From Clitopilus passeckerianus (taxonomy: Eukaryota; Basidiomycota; Agaricomycetes; Agaricales; Entolomataceae), in the NCBI GenBank assembly GCA_944990035.1, contig CALYLX010000159.1, forward strand, positions 496,001 to 560,000: 64,000 nt of DNA. Direction: 5' to 3'. The notes under the pieces were generated by a model, which saw only the letters and a list, made by a program, of their open reading frames with translations, made no database searches and had not been told where the DNA came from. The position numbers and the translations under genes were made by a program. Shown here one piece after another: positions 25,442 to 36,796 of the stretch. Numbering within the stretch: position 1 is the stretch's first letter; each line of letters starts with the position of its first letter.

Positions 25442-26246
25442 ATGGGGTTTTCATTTGGTCCTCTACAGGTCACCCCAACCAAGGCGGTTAGAGACTATGC
25501 ATACTATCTTGACATGCGTACATTTGAGGTTCGTTTCCCTTCGCCGTAGTCGCTTGACTTGGAGCAATCACATCAATTCAAAAGGTGGAAGACGTTCTCT
25601 TCCAAATACCCAGGCACATTCTCGACCACTTTTGCTCGTCACTCGTACTAGTGAAAAGCCTCGGCGGTTTCTCAAGTGATATCAAACTTGGTGAATCCGA
25701 AGCAACTCAAGTGACCAAACTAGAAAAGATCGAGGTCAAAGACTTTCGTGCATTCCTCAAGTGTATCTTCCCACTGTAAACCTCTAATCTTCACAATGAA
25801 AAAGACCTGGACTAACCTTCAGACTTAGATCACCCACCCCAGAAGCGCTATCCATCACAGAGTGGATCTCTGTTCTGAAACTAGCCTCCGAGTGGAAAGC
25901 TCTCAAACTCCGCGCTCACGCTATCAGTGAACTTGACAGACTTTCAAACGACTTCTCCCTCCGTGTCTACCTCGGCCGTGAATACGGGATCGTCGACTGG
26001 GTCACCAGTGGCTATGTCGACTTCCTCCGGTACGGAGGCCCTATCACTCTGGAGATGTTGGACAAGGTCGGCCTCTCTGCTCTGACAAAACTTTGCTGTC
26101 TACGCGAAACTCCATATGAGAGGCGTGTAGAAGAGCTTCGTCGCCAGAAACGCGCTCTCAACATGAAATTTACTAGTGCTGCAATGGCAGCCCTAGGCCG
26201 AGATCAACCACCCCCAGCCAATGAGGAAGTTAACGGTCTCGCGTAA
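25442..26246 (+). CDS. BTB/POZ domain protein
   Basis: BTB/POZ proteins of mushrooms form a large family, often thought to work as adaptors for Cul3 ligases. Exons: MGFSFGPLQVTPT...YYLDMRTFE, an intron of about 57 nt, then VEDVLFQIPRHILDHF, the conserved start of the BTB fold. KIEVKDFRAFLKCIFPL is followed by a second intron (25779-25830). The last exon has SPTPEALSITEWISVLKLASEWKAL and VYLGREYGIVDWVTSGYVDFLRY. The stop is TAA at 26244-26246. The start could instead be the ATG at 25310 in the same frame. The frame stays open for another 530 nt after the stop (see findings). Confidence 0.7.
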
Positions 26247-26783
26247 CAGCTCTTGTCTGCATTTAATGCTGCAGATAACCTCCGGATACTCTCATTATCG
26301 CAGGAGATAGTAGAACGGCAAAAAGGACTCTCGACTGAGGAGGCAATAATCTTAGGAACAACACACACCGTGAAGCTATGGCATGCTCGCCTGGAGTTCC
26401 GGAAACTTCTCGTGAACAACGGAAACCCCTTGCTTGTTTCCGCGGCACCCTGGAGAATCATGGTCGTGAAGCTGTTTGCGTATGATCTCCAATTCATCAG
26501 TTCGAAAGGTGAAGATTTGGCTTGGCCACATAAAGGTCAATCGAAAGATATTTCCAGCCAACGGGCTGACCACTCCAGCGCCCCTCCTTCGTTCCCTTTC
26601 TCCTTTCCCCATGTGTCGACCATTCCCCGGGCTGGAGTCAATCCGAGTAGCCTATTTGGAGCACCAAAGCCAACCTCGACCGTCGTACCCAGGCCAATTC
26701 GGGGTAAGCCAAAGCGATTCCCGTCTATAGAAGCTCGCGCGCAGGCATTAGGCCGGAGCTTGGACCCTCACCAACGCAGCTGA
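26247..26783 (+). other. Open frame continuing in phase after the BTB gene stop
   Basis: Directly after the TAA at 26244-26246 the same frame is open for 178 codons to 26783, with no ATG at its beginning. The peptide has a helical first half (RILSLSQEIVERQKGLSTEE) and a Pro/Ser-rich second half ending in basic segments. It may be a C-terminal extension lost by a nonsense change, an alternative 3' exon, or chance. No domain recognised. Confidence 0.3.
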
Positions 26784-27033
26784 TATGAACACAGTGGACT
26801 TTTGTATACTACACGTAGCACTACATGAACATCACAGGACTTTGAGCGAATGCTTCTGTATCCGTAAGAACGACGGAAACATCGTGTACAAGTGTGCCAC
26901 GTCCGAGTCGACCCACTGGCACCGCTGATACGAGCTCAATTATAGCAATCAGGTATATGGGTTAATGATTTTTGGAGGAACGGGCGTGACAGGTGTATGT
27001 AGAGCTAAAAATACAGAACAGGAGTTGGCGTGC

Positions 27034-27962
27034 TTAAGATGCGGGGTAAGGTGCATACTTCCAGTAGCTATGAGGGTTAACACCACGGTCAGCTTCAGTG
27101 ATAAGATTAGGACTCGGATGAGCATGGCATACCCAGAATATCGTTTCGCGAAGACATAAGGGATGAGAGCTTTTCGGAGAAGCCACGGGAATCCTGGCCA
27201 ATAAGGCTTCTCCTCTGTGGGAGTATGACTGCGAGGGATGCTTCAGAATTGTCACAAGAGTGGGGGTGTGGATGCTCACCAAACCATGAACGGCACGGCA
27301 AGGAAGAAATCTGCATGAGACTTGGCGTAAGCCTCAAGCTTATCGTTCACCTCGCCGATGTCCTTCTCGTCAAACCCGGCTTCTGCTATCTTTGCGCCAG
27401 TGATGTGCGCAACCTCGTCGTCTAAGTGACCGAACTGTCAAATGGCAGGGTTAGCAATAAGGCAAAAGCTTATGACAGAGGTCGTACCAGAATCGGTTTG
27501 AAGTCCACCATCTTGGCTTTCAGCTTCTCCGCATCAAACTTAGTGTGGTCATCCTTGGCGGAGCGAACCATTTCTGTTATCTCAGAAAGAGTGTCATGGA
27601 TAGCCTTGTGTTGGTCTGCTTCCCCAGAGAAGTCCATCTTCTGGTTGAGGTATGGAAACACAACGACTTCCTGGAAATTTATGTCAGTGCTTGTCCCAGA
27701 TGTCAGATGAAATGAATTTACTTCACTCTGATGATGGTCCTCTATGCAGAGTACCCATGCATCGCAGTAGCCGAGGAAGTTCGCGAGGTCGTCAAGGGGC
27801 GGGTTCTCCAAGTGCTTCAGAATGCTCTGGTATCCCAGCTTGAATGCCTGGTGCGCTGTTGGTCACTTCAATGAGGTGAAGATACGAAAGGACATTCAGA
27901 CAGTGCAGACCGTTAACCATGTTCCAGTGGAGTGAGGAAATCTTGTTAGGTGCCGGCCCCAT
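27034..27962 (-). CDS. Hemerythrin-like HHE domain protein (copy A)
   Basis: Small non-haem di-iron-type four-helix protein; in fungi such HHE proteins are linked to oxygen, iron or nitric-oxide handling, but the role here is inference. Exons rebuilt from the ATG at 27962: MGPAPNKISSLHWNM, then HQAFKLGYQSILKHLENPP and CIEDHHQSE. An intron precedes EVVVFPYLNQKMDFSGEADQ, then HKAIHDTL, FGHLDDEVAHITGAKI, HTPTEEKPYWPGFPWLLRK and the end GYWKYAPYPAS at 27034. The metal ligands HH..E...F.....H and H..D/E are visible. Exon structure and C-terminal YWKY match copy B at 35 kb, so both are full-length paralogues. Confidence 0.8.
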
Positions 27963-28804
27963 GGTGTTTGATTTGCTTGAGGACGTGGTGTGGAATAAAG
28001 ATACGAGGAGAGGATAAGGGCCTCTCCGTAAGACCGTTATATATACGTGTGGGTGAAGAACCTGTGCGTGACGGTTGGGCCATCACATAAAGCTTTCATC
28101 AGGAAGCCAATGACACGAGCAGAATGTTCTGTTGGCATGTTCCTAAAGAAATCTAGCACCCACAACCTACCCACTTTATCTGCCAATCCGCGGATCCTGA
28201 TTGGACACCGCTTCGTGCATCATTCACTGGCATCAGTCGCAGGCAATTCTTGTTTGAATGATCCCCAAGTCAAACGATCATCAACCATAAGTTTGTGGGC
28301 TCGTAAACAGGGCAAAGAAAGGAGAGAGAAGATCTGAGGATACGGAAACACGGCTCGTTGAGGACTATCTGACGGTAAGGTTTCGACAAAGTTTCGCGTT
28401 CTTCACACACTTGGCACGTTGCGATGATCGGCTCTTGGGCCCGGCCGCTGTCTCACTACAAGCCTTCATGTCACCTTCGCCCGTTGCTGGTGGTAGGCGC
28501 TCGTACGTATCATGCAAAACATCTATGCAGGCCGCCTTGGCTTATCAAAACCCATTATTATTGAAAGAATCCAGCACTGGGAAAGGAATAGACTTCATAT
28601 ATTGATGTAGAATGCTATGTACAATTAGCTACGCTGCTAGAATCTCTCAGATGTGGAAGGGGTATCACTACTAGATGAAAGTACTAAAGACCAGTCTCTA
28701 CGCCGAGACAGTCAGTTCATTGTTCGGATATACACTGTAGTCTAAGCGGCACTGAGGTGATAGAAGTAGATCAAACCAGGGCTTCGTCCATCGCCCTTCA
28801 AGCT
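27963..28804. other. Intergenic region
   Basis: About 840 nt between the start of hemerythrin-like copy A and the 3' end of the 7TM gene. The first 70 nt hold a TATA-like run (ATATATACG on the plus strand near 28038), suitable for the copy A promoter. No other gene or repeat is evident. Confidence 0.4.
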
Positions 28805-30944
28805 TCAGGCATAGGTCGAGTTTGATGTAAGGTAGGCTTTGGCATCTGAGTGGATGTACGAGCTCTCCGTTATGGTTACACCCTTCAATGGTTGGCCAGA
28901 AAGGTTGGTGTTTCGAAGTGTAGAGTCTCCTCCAACGCCAACGCCACCCATAGGATAACTCCCGAACTCAACGCCCTGGCTTCGAGTGTGGAACAGCCGT
29001 AAGTTGAGGAATACACTAGTGGATAGGGTCAATTGAGTGAGCACATTCAACGATACTGCGACTTACCGACAACCTATGGCCGCCGTGATGAACGTAGGCC
29101 ACGGCAGTGAGACAGGCTTCATTAACTCAATCGCTGGTCCTTGTAGGGACTGGATGATGAGGACGACGATGTTCGTCACAGTGACGGCCATAAAGTACCC
29201 CACGTTATCCCACATGAGCTGATTGCTCAGCCTCGATCGGTGTTGGCCCGCCAGCCGAATGAGGGTGAGGATGAGAATAGTCGTGTCGAATACAACAGAA
29301 GAGGCGAATGATATGGGTGACCATACCGGGACCGGCTGTAAGATACAGTTCGATGACATGCCTCATCGGATTCTAGGCATGTAAATCACGATTCCGTCAT
29401 CTTCGAACTTCACCTTCGACCGCGCTCATCTTCCGAATCCCGACTCACTTAACCACCGAGCTTTCTCCGATCTTATCATCAACTTCGCTCCCGCATTTCT
29501 CCCATCAATTCACCTCATCCTACTCTACTTCGACTTCCAACAATTCGACCCTCAATCTTACACTACCTCTCAAACTTCTCAAACACGCGTTCCTTGTTCC
29601 TCTGGCCGACATCCACGATTCCGCCGGATTTAGAACGTCAAAACGTCGTTATTCGCACTTCACATGATCGGCGAACTTCGACTTCCAACCTCGAGGGTCC
29701 TCAAGACCCTCATGGTTTGACACTTCTGCGCTAGTAAAATTTCTTTCACTTATCTATTCGATTTATCGGACTATTTTATTCATCGGACATTTCTCACCGA
29801 ACAAAATCTTTTACTTACCTTCTAATTTGAGTTTAGTTACCTTACACTTCACCCAATAATCGAACCATGTACATATCTTTATTCCGGTCGAACTACGTGG
29901 CATTACCTTCGAGTAGGAATACAAGACCTTGTCAGTAGTTTACTGGAATTCATCTTTCGATCCCCCTCGTTCGTCTCGACTTTCCGGCTCAGAATTATTC
30001 TGTCTCTCTTCGTTCTTTTCTCTCTCTCTCTTCGCTCACCTTCGAACAGCTGCCCATTGCTGTTCTTAGCATCTTCGACAGCACATCCTGCGTTCGTCGA
30101 ATTTGTACCTCTCGCTTCGACCTACGACCGTCCCTTCGTCGTGGCCTTCGGAGTAGTTCACTGAAACCAATCGCATTCACAACTACGCGATTGAAGCTAG
30201 TCGTACAGCTCTTCTAGCGTACACATACTAGCAAGGACCGCACTTGTCATCGATCCGAAAGCGACTGGCGGACCCGTAATAGCTCGAAGTTGCGACGCAA
30301 CGGCAATCTTAAGATATGATATATCAGCTCTGCATTGTCAAAATCTCATCAAGAACTTTTGACTGACCCAACAGGCGACATTGAAGCACAGGAGAACTCC
30401 TACCAGACACTTGATGATCAGGTTGTTATTCCAGAGGGAATAAACCCGAAAACAGAATATCAGCCCTGCTGACCCCGTCACGAGCACGACGCCGCCTTGA
30501 CTAAGCGAGGCGGCAAGCTGACAATGCTGGCTCTGGAGTGAGGTGAACCATAAACCGGTAATCAAGGCGAAAGGTCCAGCGTAGCGTAGGACGAGAAAGG
30601 CCCATGTGCCAGGACCCTTCCACTGCTGCTTGTTCTGGGACCAGTAGAGTTGCAACTCCTGTGGTAGGAGAATGAGACTTAAGACCCAAAATCAGTTTAC
30701 AGATCTCGGCAGCTCATCGATCTTGAACTCACTAATCCCAGCATACGAGAGCAGCGGAGACCGCAACAGCGATGGCCACTGCAACTATGAACGGGGTATT
30801 CTCAACGATATGGGGTCAATAAATTCAAGTAGTGAACTTACCAACTGTATGCTGTATATCCGCAAAGCCCGCCGGAGTAACTCCTGGTGGCAGGGTAATC
30901 GTTATAGTGGCTGGAGGTGCGGCGGTAGTCCCAGTAGACGCCAT
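28805..30944 (-). CDS. 7TM membrane protein of the DUF6533 type, split by a ~1 kb non-coding block
   Basis: Multi-pass membrane protein typical of Agaricomycetes; function unknown. N-terminal exons: MASTGTTAAPPATITI (ATG at 30944), then AVAIAVAVSAALVCWDYLI, the conserved CWD motif of the family, then WAFLVLRYAGPFALITGLW and LIIKCLVGVLLCFNVACW. The coding sequence stops near 30370 and resumes near 29357 with SSNCILQPVPVWSPISFASSVVFDTTILILTLIRL, WDNVGYFMAVTVTNIVVLII, and a C-terminal cytoplasmic tail ending TSNSTYA at 28805. Hydrophobic segments add up to about seven. The gap of about 1 kb is far longer than every other intron in this window, so the gene may be disrupted. Confidence 0.65.
29370..30340. 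mobile_element. Pyrimidine-rich non-coding block inside the 7TM gene, possible LTR or other insertion
   Basis: About 950 nt that are T/C-rich on the plus strand and dense in TTCG motifs (TTCGAC, CTTCG). They include a repeated ACTTCGACTTCCAAC (about 29538 and 29675), a perfect 7-bp hairpin GAGGGTC-CTCAA-GACCCTC at 29693-29711, and a (CT)n stretch near 30010-30035. There is no ORF above about 60 codons with any sign of coding. It separates two halves of one gene. A TG at 29380 could be an LTR edge, but I found no matching end or target duplication, so the mobile-element label is tentative. Confidence 0.35.
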
Positions 30945-31468
30945 ACTTCACGAGCCAGGGATAAGTATGTACTCGAACTCGGCACGATCCCTCTCATTTT
31001 AAAGCAGCTCTTGACTGTAACACAGATTGGATTGGGCTCCCAATCCCCATCGTCGCTTGATCAAAATGCCAGGTACTTACATCTAGGCATCATTCAGCGG
31101 TGACGCAACCCGCATGGGGTTAAAAACTCCCAAACGAAAGGCGGCAACGAGGCTGCCATATTTGGAATGATCTGATTCTTATCCCATGTAATGAGCAGAT
31201 CATCCCTAATTTATGCTTGAGTCGTGCACCTGTTCAAAAGTGTATTAACCTCTGAGACAACTTTCAAACATACTAATGAAGTCGCACCATTCGAGTGTCA
31301 AGACCATCTACACAAATCTAATGCCTCCACCAATCCCAAATGCAAAGAATGTGTTTTGGTAGCACCAAGCGTTCGCTGAGCACCGTAGCATGCCAAAATT
31401 GTGTCAACTTGACGGTTGATCAAAACGGTCCGTATCAGCGGTTCCAACGCTCCATGTTCCTAAGGCCC
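30945..31468. other. Intergenic region
   Basis: About 520 nt upstream of the 7TM gene. Contains GCATGGGGTTAAAAACTCCC and other AT-rich runs but no convincing ORF, RNA gene or repeat. Confidence 0.35.
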
Positions 31469-32156
31469 TCAGAACACTGATTTACACGCCGTGATTGGAG
31501 AAGCATTAGGAGCTTTGGTCACCGGTTTCTTCTCGTCCTCCAGCGAGCATTTCTGCCACTGCATGATGCAGGACCACGCGACACGGTCATTATGCATCTT
31601 TGGCTCCGTTCGCTTGAGGTGGCCTTCAACTTTGCGGACGACAGCCGGGAAAACGGCTATTTGAATCCAGCTGTTTGGGGTGTTAATGTCTTATCATCTG
31701 CATAGCCTGAAAATTAAGTCAAGTCAGAAGTTGTTTTCCTCCACCCAAAACGGCTAGACAGCAACGCACAGGGACCGATATTGCAGATTTACGTCTGGTG
31801 TTGCTGAGAGCCGTAACCATCACCTTCGTTATTCTTTTCTAGGTATGAACGTAATCTCCACTGGTTGTATACGAGAGGTGATGAGGGTCGCTTTATTTCA
31901 TGGTCGTGTCTGGTGCCAGTTAATGTGAAGCTACGTTCGCCTGTCACTACTAAAAACCACACTGCGAGCGTCGAGCTTGCATCTGCCATATCAGATCTAT
32001 TGTAGCATGTAATGCCGAATATCGTCCGCCACAGTTGCCTTCCCAAACCTTTCCTGATGCCTGTCTTGAGATCATTGATGGAAGGCTACAAAATGGAATC
32101 CTTACCTTGCGGTAGAAGGGAGTGACCTGAATCAGCAACTGATATGACGTTGACAT
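31469..32156 (-). pseudogene. Broken gene with resemblance to fruit-body lectins (FB_lectin type)
   Basis: A short first exon from the ATG at 32156 (MSTSYQLLIQVTPFYRK) ends at a good donor (GTAAGG) and is followed after about 42 nt by an exon that can be read in two frames. One frame gives SGKVWEGNCGG, like the K-x-V-W...NGG block of fruit-body lectins. The other gives ADASSTLAVWF and TGERSFTLTG, like the following GSGTSG..RF..GE block. The two parts are out of frame with each other, so a frameshift near 31990-32030 probably disabled it. A further open stretch (31469 to about 31690, WIQIAVFPAVVRKVEGHLK) lies downstream and may be a last exon or belong elsewhere. The lectin assignment rests on short motifs only. 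Confidence 0.4.
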
Positions 32157-33344
32157 TGGCAAGTGTAGCTTCTCTGATCTGACACCTCAACCTAGAAGAT
32201 GGCTAAGGTCAGATGAATCCATGTAATCGTCAATCGTGTGAACCCAGCCAATAAGCCTTTCCAGCTGAAGAGACGCGACCAGTCAAGGCGTCGCAATTTG
32301 GGGAAAGAATCCTGCTGTCTTCTGAAACCACTGGTATACTGAGGAGGTCATCTGGATTGAAGGCCATGCGATCTCACCTATTGACATACTCAAGTCATAG
32401 AGCCACCAATGGTGATAGGTAGAAATCTATCATTGCTTTATTCTTGATGAATTAGGAATCCTTCTTCTTCGGGGAAGGGGACAGCGTGGCCATACACCAG
32501 CAGCCACGTTGATGAGCTAGCAGCCTTTGGATCGTTCTAGAATGTAGTTGGTCAAGGAGCGAACGATAACTCATTGACACCATGATAGTATTGGCTTACA
32601 TAGTGGAGAGAGCCTGGTGACCTGGAAAGGAATAGCCAAGGCTGGGAGTCATTAAACTCCTAGGAGCCCATGAACGACATGTATGAGGGTTTGTCATGTC
32701 CCCGCCCCGGATGCTTGTGAAGAAGCGAGGTGATTTGTTGCGTCTCTCTGCTTGTTGACATCTTGAAGAAACTTGATGCAACCACCGGCAAGGACAGGCA
32801 AGAACGGACACACAGGCTCTGGGATCAATCCAGTCCTTTCTAAAAGATTTTAACTCTCTGTATCTGGAAACCGTCGAGCCCGAAACGGACCATACATGTT
32901 TTCAAACGAGCAGTTTCACGTTTTAATTCTCGTCATATCTTGTGAGTCAGCGAGGACTTGTGGAATCGTCGATCATTTCCAATCAGGTGGTTGGTAGTTG
33001 TAAAAGACTTGGATTGCTCATGTTGGAGACGGAGGTAAGTGCAAAAATCGTGGATTTCATTTCGAGTCAATCGCGGACGTTGTGAATTTTCCCCACAATC
33101 ATGTTGCTTACCTAAGAGGAATGTCCAGTGTCTTGCAAACGTCCATCTTTGCAAAGTCATGAACGTCGAAAACAACCACCGACGGCCATATTGACTGAAT
33201 TCTTAACAACCCCGCTGCTGGACTGGACAAGCTCATGAGAACCTAATACCTGAGAATGTCCCAGTCAACTTGCCCTTGCCACGATTTCGCAGGTTTCTCC
33301 ACCTCGACCGGTAGGGTCACAACTTCTCTCTCTCTTCACTCCTC
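32157..33344. other. Intergenic region with one isolated open exon-like segment
   Basis: About 1.2 kb. On the minus strand around 33195-33115 a segment reads WPSVVVFDVHDFAKMDVCK and ends in LDIPLR at a GTAAGC donor, so it may be an exon of an unrecognised gene or a remnant. Nothing else looks coding. No repeat or RNA gene seen. Confidence 0.3.
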
Positions 33345-34700
33345 ATGGAAAATCAACATGCTCTAGTCGCCGGCTCGCAGACTGCAGGGGTACGTTGGCT
33401 TTCTAAAATCTCTCTGGGGGTTTCTAAATTCGTATCCAGGCTACGAAGCTGGTATCCGCCCCCAACCTCCCTTTTCTTGGCAAAAGTCACCCCTTTGACT
33501 CAAGGAAATACACGCTGCTGCTACGAAGCGCTAGACACCGCCATTGGAGCCGTATTCTACTCACTTTATTGAGCATCCCTACCTCTACAACCTCACCGGT
33601 GCCTGTGTGGGTGGCGCAAGCACCAACGTCATTACCGTGGCATTTGGACCAGATCCCGATCGAAGGCCAATACCAGCTCGAAAGAATCCATCATCCATTC
33701 AGTCATCCAGAAGGAAGATCAGTGAAGATAATCCAAATGGTCCTGGTGATCAAGACGACTTCTTCAGCTGGATCAGCTTCGATCATGCGACATGCCGCTC
33801 ATTCTATCGAAGACTTCGCAGTCGGTATCAGTTCCCTCTCGAAGCCATTGTCGAGGAATCGCCGCGGTTGGTGGACTCGGCGTTGGGTCACGTTCACTTT
33901 CAGCTAGAAGTTCCTTCAAGTGCGGCTCTGTAGGGATCTTCAAGATCCTTCACTTACACAACTTCCTGATCGACCTCACTTCGTATCCATTCTCACGGAG
34001 AAGCCAACTCGTGAAAAAACAACTCACCTCCGAATCGCAACAATTAGAGGGAACGCCGACATACAAAATCCGGGATAGGCAAGCTATGATGTGTGAGTGG
34101 TATCGAAGGATCTGTTGCTTACTCTTCTCTGATATGCTGGAATAGCACGAGCTTCCGCGTGTTTCTAGATTATCGTCGTCAACTTCGGCGTTGGGGCCCC
34201 GCAAACTGGCCGTATATCGCAAGCGTCAATGACATCCCAGCTTTGATCATAGTAATAGGTGAGGAGCTCCCATTCCATCGAACGCAGACAGCCGCTTACC
34301 TTGTAGGTCGGATATACGAAATATCCAAGGCTCTCGACAATGAGCTGCTGACCGTGCTTCCATGAACGCACGATGGAGGCTCAGGAACGCCTTTCGGTAC
34401 CTGAAATGCTCTGCCTTTTAGGAAGTCGAAAGAATGTGATTGGAGCCCACTCCGCCCTACTTTCTCTCCCACCTCACATGAGGTCGGCCATTTCAGAGAG
34501 CCGGGCAATTGGTCAACTTGATCGAAGTTTGGCCCATCGCACACACCTCAGCTACAAAAAAAAAACCGAAACTGCCGACTTTGCTTTTGTTCACATTCAT
34601 ATGTCCTGGGCCAAATGTGTGTGACTTCAGGTGTGCATTTACACTGGCAAGCTATGCCCGTTTCTCGTTTCTGCGCCCACCACTCATCAGTATTGCTTAG
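33345..34700 (+). CDS. Unrecognised multi-exon gene or remnant
   Basis: Several open segments in series with plausible splice sites: MENQHALVAGSQTAG (33345), 33544-33933 with DFFSWISFDHATCRSFYRRL, 33940-34090 with FKILHLHNFLIDLTSYPF and ending DRQAMM before a GTGAGT donor, and 34140-34365 with FLDYRRQLRRWGPANWPYIA. A last possible segment (MEAQERLSVPEMLCLLGSR) lies at 34373-34624. They may be exons of one protein, but the joins cannot be fixed and no domain is recognised. It could also be a decayed gene. Confidence 0.3.
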
Positions 34701-34956
34701 TCATGGACAGTGAGAAAGCAGCCCCTCACGGCCTCACGCGCGCAGTGCCGTTCGTTCGCCGACCCACGCTTTCTTTTTGATCAACAGGTAGCCAAACGAT
34801 CGACCTGCAAACCCAATCACGGCGCTCTGGTTTCAGCTATGCGCTCGTTCAGGGACACGAGCAATAAAAGCATTGGCAACTATGGGACATGATTCAACTG
34901 CTCTTCTCCGCAAGAACGCACTCTCCACCTCGAAGCCTTAGGCTGAAGAAACTACG

Positions 34957-35889
34957 ATGTCCCTCGCCTGCCCCGATGACGTTTTCGACATGCTACAATG
35001 GCAGATGGTGCATGGTGAGCTCGTTTTAGAATAGCACTCCTACAAGATTCGATTGGCTGACGACATGGAAAGCTCATAACACGTTCAAGACCGCCTACAA
35101 CAGCATCCTGCACCACCTCGATAACCCTCCCACAGATGACATAACAAACTTTATGGGCTATTGTGAAACATTTTCGACCGCCATAGGTCATCATCACGAT
35201 GGAGAGGTTCGTCGTTCCGTAAAGGAGAACGCTGCCACCAACCTGAACGTTCCTAAAGGAAGTCGTGATGTTCCCATTCCTCAACACGAAGATGGACTTC
35301 AGCGGGGAAGGCGAGGCTCACAAACTCATACATTCTGCTTTGGACTCCCTGGAGAAAACTATCAAGGAATGTAAAGTGGATCCCACCAAATTTGACGCGG
35401 AGAGAATGAAGAAGCAAATGGAAGAGCTGAAGGACGTTCTGGTACGCTGTACCCTCAAGTACTCAAATTCCTGTCACACTAATCAAGACCACAGTTCGAT
35501 CATCTTGATGCAGAGGTGGAACACATCAAGGGCTCAAATCTTCGAGAAGCAGGCTTCCAGCCAGCGGAACTCAAAGAAATGAACGAGAAGTTGGAGGAAT
35601 ATGCAAAAGGGCATGCTGAGCCGTGGCAAGTTTTACCTTTCGCAATGGGGTAAGACACTGTTTTGTGCTTGCTTCGGATAACGTCTGACCTTGTTCACAC
35701 TAGTCACATTCCACCGAACCTCAAACCTCACTGGCCCGGCTTCCCCTGGCTTCTTCGTAAAATTGCCATCCCATGGATCTTCGCGTGGAGATACTATGGG
35801 TGAGTGGCCTTACCGACCTCTGGTCATCAAAGTAGGTGACTGACCGCTTTTCTAGGTACTGGAAGTATTCGCCATACTCTATGTCATGA
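34957..35889 (+). CDS. Hemerythrin-like HHE domain protein (copy B)
   Basis: Paralogue of the gene at 27.0-28.0 kb, on the other strand. Exons from the ATG at 34957: MSLACPDDVFDMLQWQM, then HNTFKTAYNSILHHLDNPP...GHHHDGE, an intron of about 50 nt, EVVMFPFLNTKMDFSGEGE and HKLIHSALDSLEKTI. A second intron follows KDVL, then FDHLDAEVEHIKGSNLREAG, HIPPNLKPHWPGFPWLLRK, and the last exon YWKYSPYSMS ending at TGA 35887-35889. The HH..E.....FPFL and H..IH ligand pattern is complete. About 230 aa. Likely cytosolic metal or oxygen-binding protein; exact role unknown. Confidence 0.82.
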
Positions 35890-36373
35890 GGCACCTCGCC
35901 GTCCTGCTACTTGGCTTCCCTTTTGTATTATATATCCCAATTGATCAGACATATTCTCGACCCTAACTCAGATCGAGTGAACGTGGCCTTTTCCGCACCA
36001 CCTTGTTCTTGATCCATGAGCGCATGCGGGGTTGACCAGCGCGCTCATTCAACTTCGGCAATTTGCTTCAGCCCGCCCACTACCTCGGGATGAAGGGTCT
36101 CTAATAAAGAACCAGCACCATAATGCATGATCACATATCCAAAAGCCAAGTGTACGAAGCGGGTAAAAGGAACGTGTTGCGTCAGGATCCAAAGAGCCGC
36201 CCCTTGCCATTTACAGACCTTCACACATCATTTCTATATTGCGACCGTCAGTTCGAACCCGTACGAGGACATTCTTTTTTTTTTTTTTTTTTGCAAGCAG
36301 AACCTGAATTGGGGAGAATCCGAAGAAGTTAATTATATTATTACAATGCGGCGTGTGTATGCAAATATCCCAA

Positions 36374-36796
36374 TTACGCCTGCTTGTTGACCTCCTGCTG
36401 GGCTTCGCCTTTATCATGGCGAATATTGCCTTTCAAACCTGGTAAGTCCACAAATCGCAAGAGAACATCTCAGAGAAACCTACCAGATGTTTCTTGTGTT
36501 CGGTCACCAGTGACGGCACCTACGACAGCATCCTTCTTGCCGCCCATTCGGTCCATGGTGCCTTCGGCGTATCCCTTGGCTTGAGCAGCCTTGTACTCAG
36601 CCTCGCCTTGAGCGTGCTCTTCCTTTCCGGATTGTTGCCATGATGTGGCACCGGTGACGTTACCGATGGCCTCGACGAGGTTTCCCTTGGTAGAATGGAA
36701 TTGGCCAGAGGTTTTGCTGCCAACAAAAAGTCAGAATCATGGCAGTCGGATGAGAAAGCTTGGGGAGGCTAACCTGGGTTCGGTGGAAGAAGACAT
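36374..36796 (-). CDS. CsbD-like stress protein, copy A
   Basis: About 103 aa, highly polar, no signal peptide. Three exons: MSSSTEP, then [38 protein letters not shown] and [18 protein letters not shown], then [18 protein letters not shown]. The G-N/K-x-x-E-A-x-G-x-x-T-G pattern is that of the CsbD family (bacterial general-stress proteins). Fungal relatives are annotated as mismatched base-pair and cruciform DNA recognition protein Hmp1. An inverted paralogue lies 881 nt away with introns at the same places. An uninterrupted A18 tract on its own strand (plus-strand T18, 36275-36292) lies about 80 nt after the stop codon. Confidence 0.85.

Noticed and set aside
29380..30320. LTR with TG...CA ends and target duplication
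   Set aside because: A TG start is present, but I found no matching end or 5-bp duplication, so only a tentative insertion is reported.
36245..36292. GTTCGAACCC followed by a T18 run, like a Pol III B-box plus terminator
   Set aside because: The flanking bases cannot form a T-arm stem and no A-box or acceptor stem is present, so no tRNA or SINE is called.
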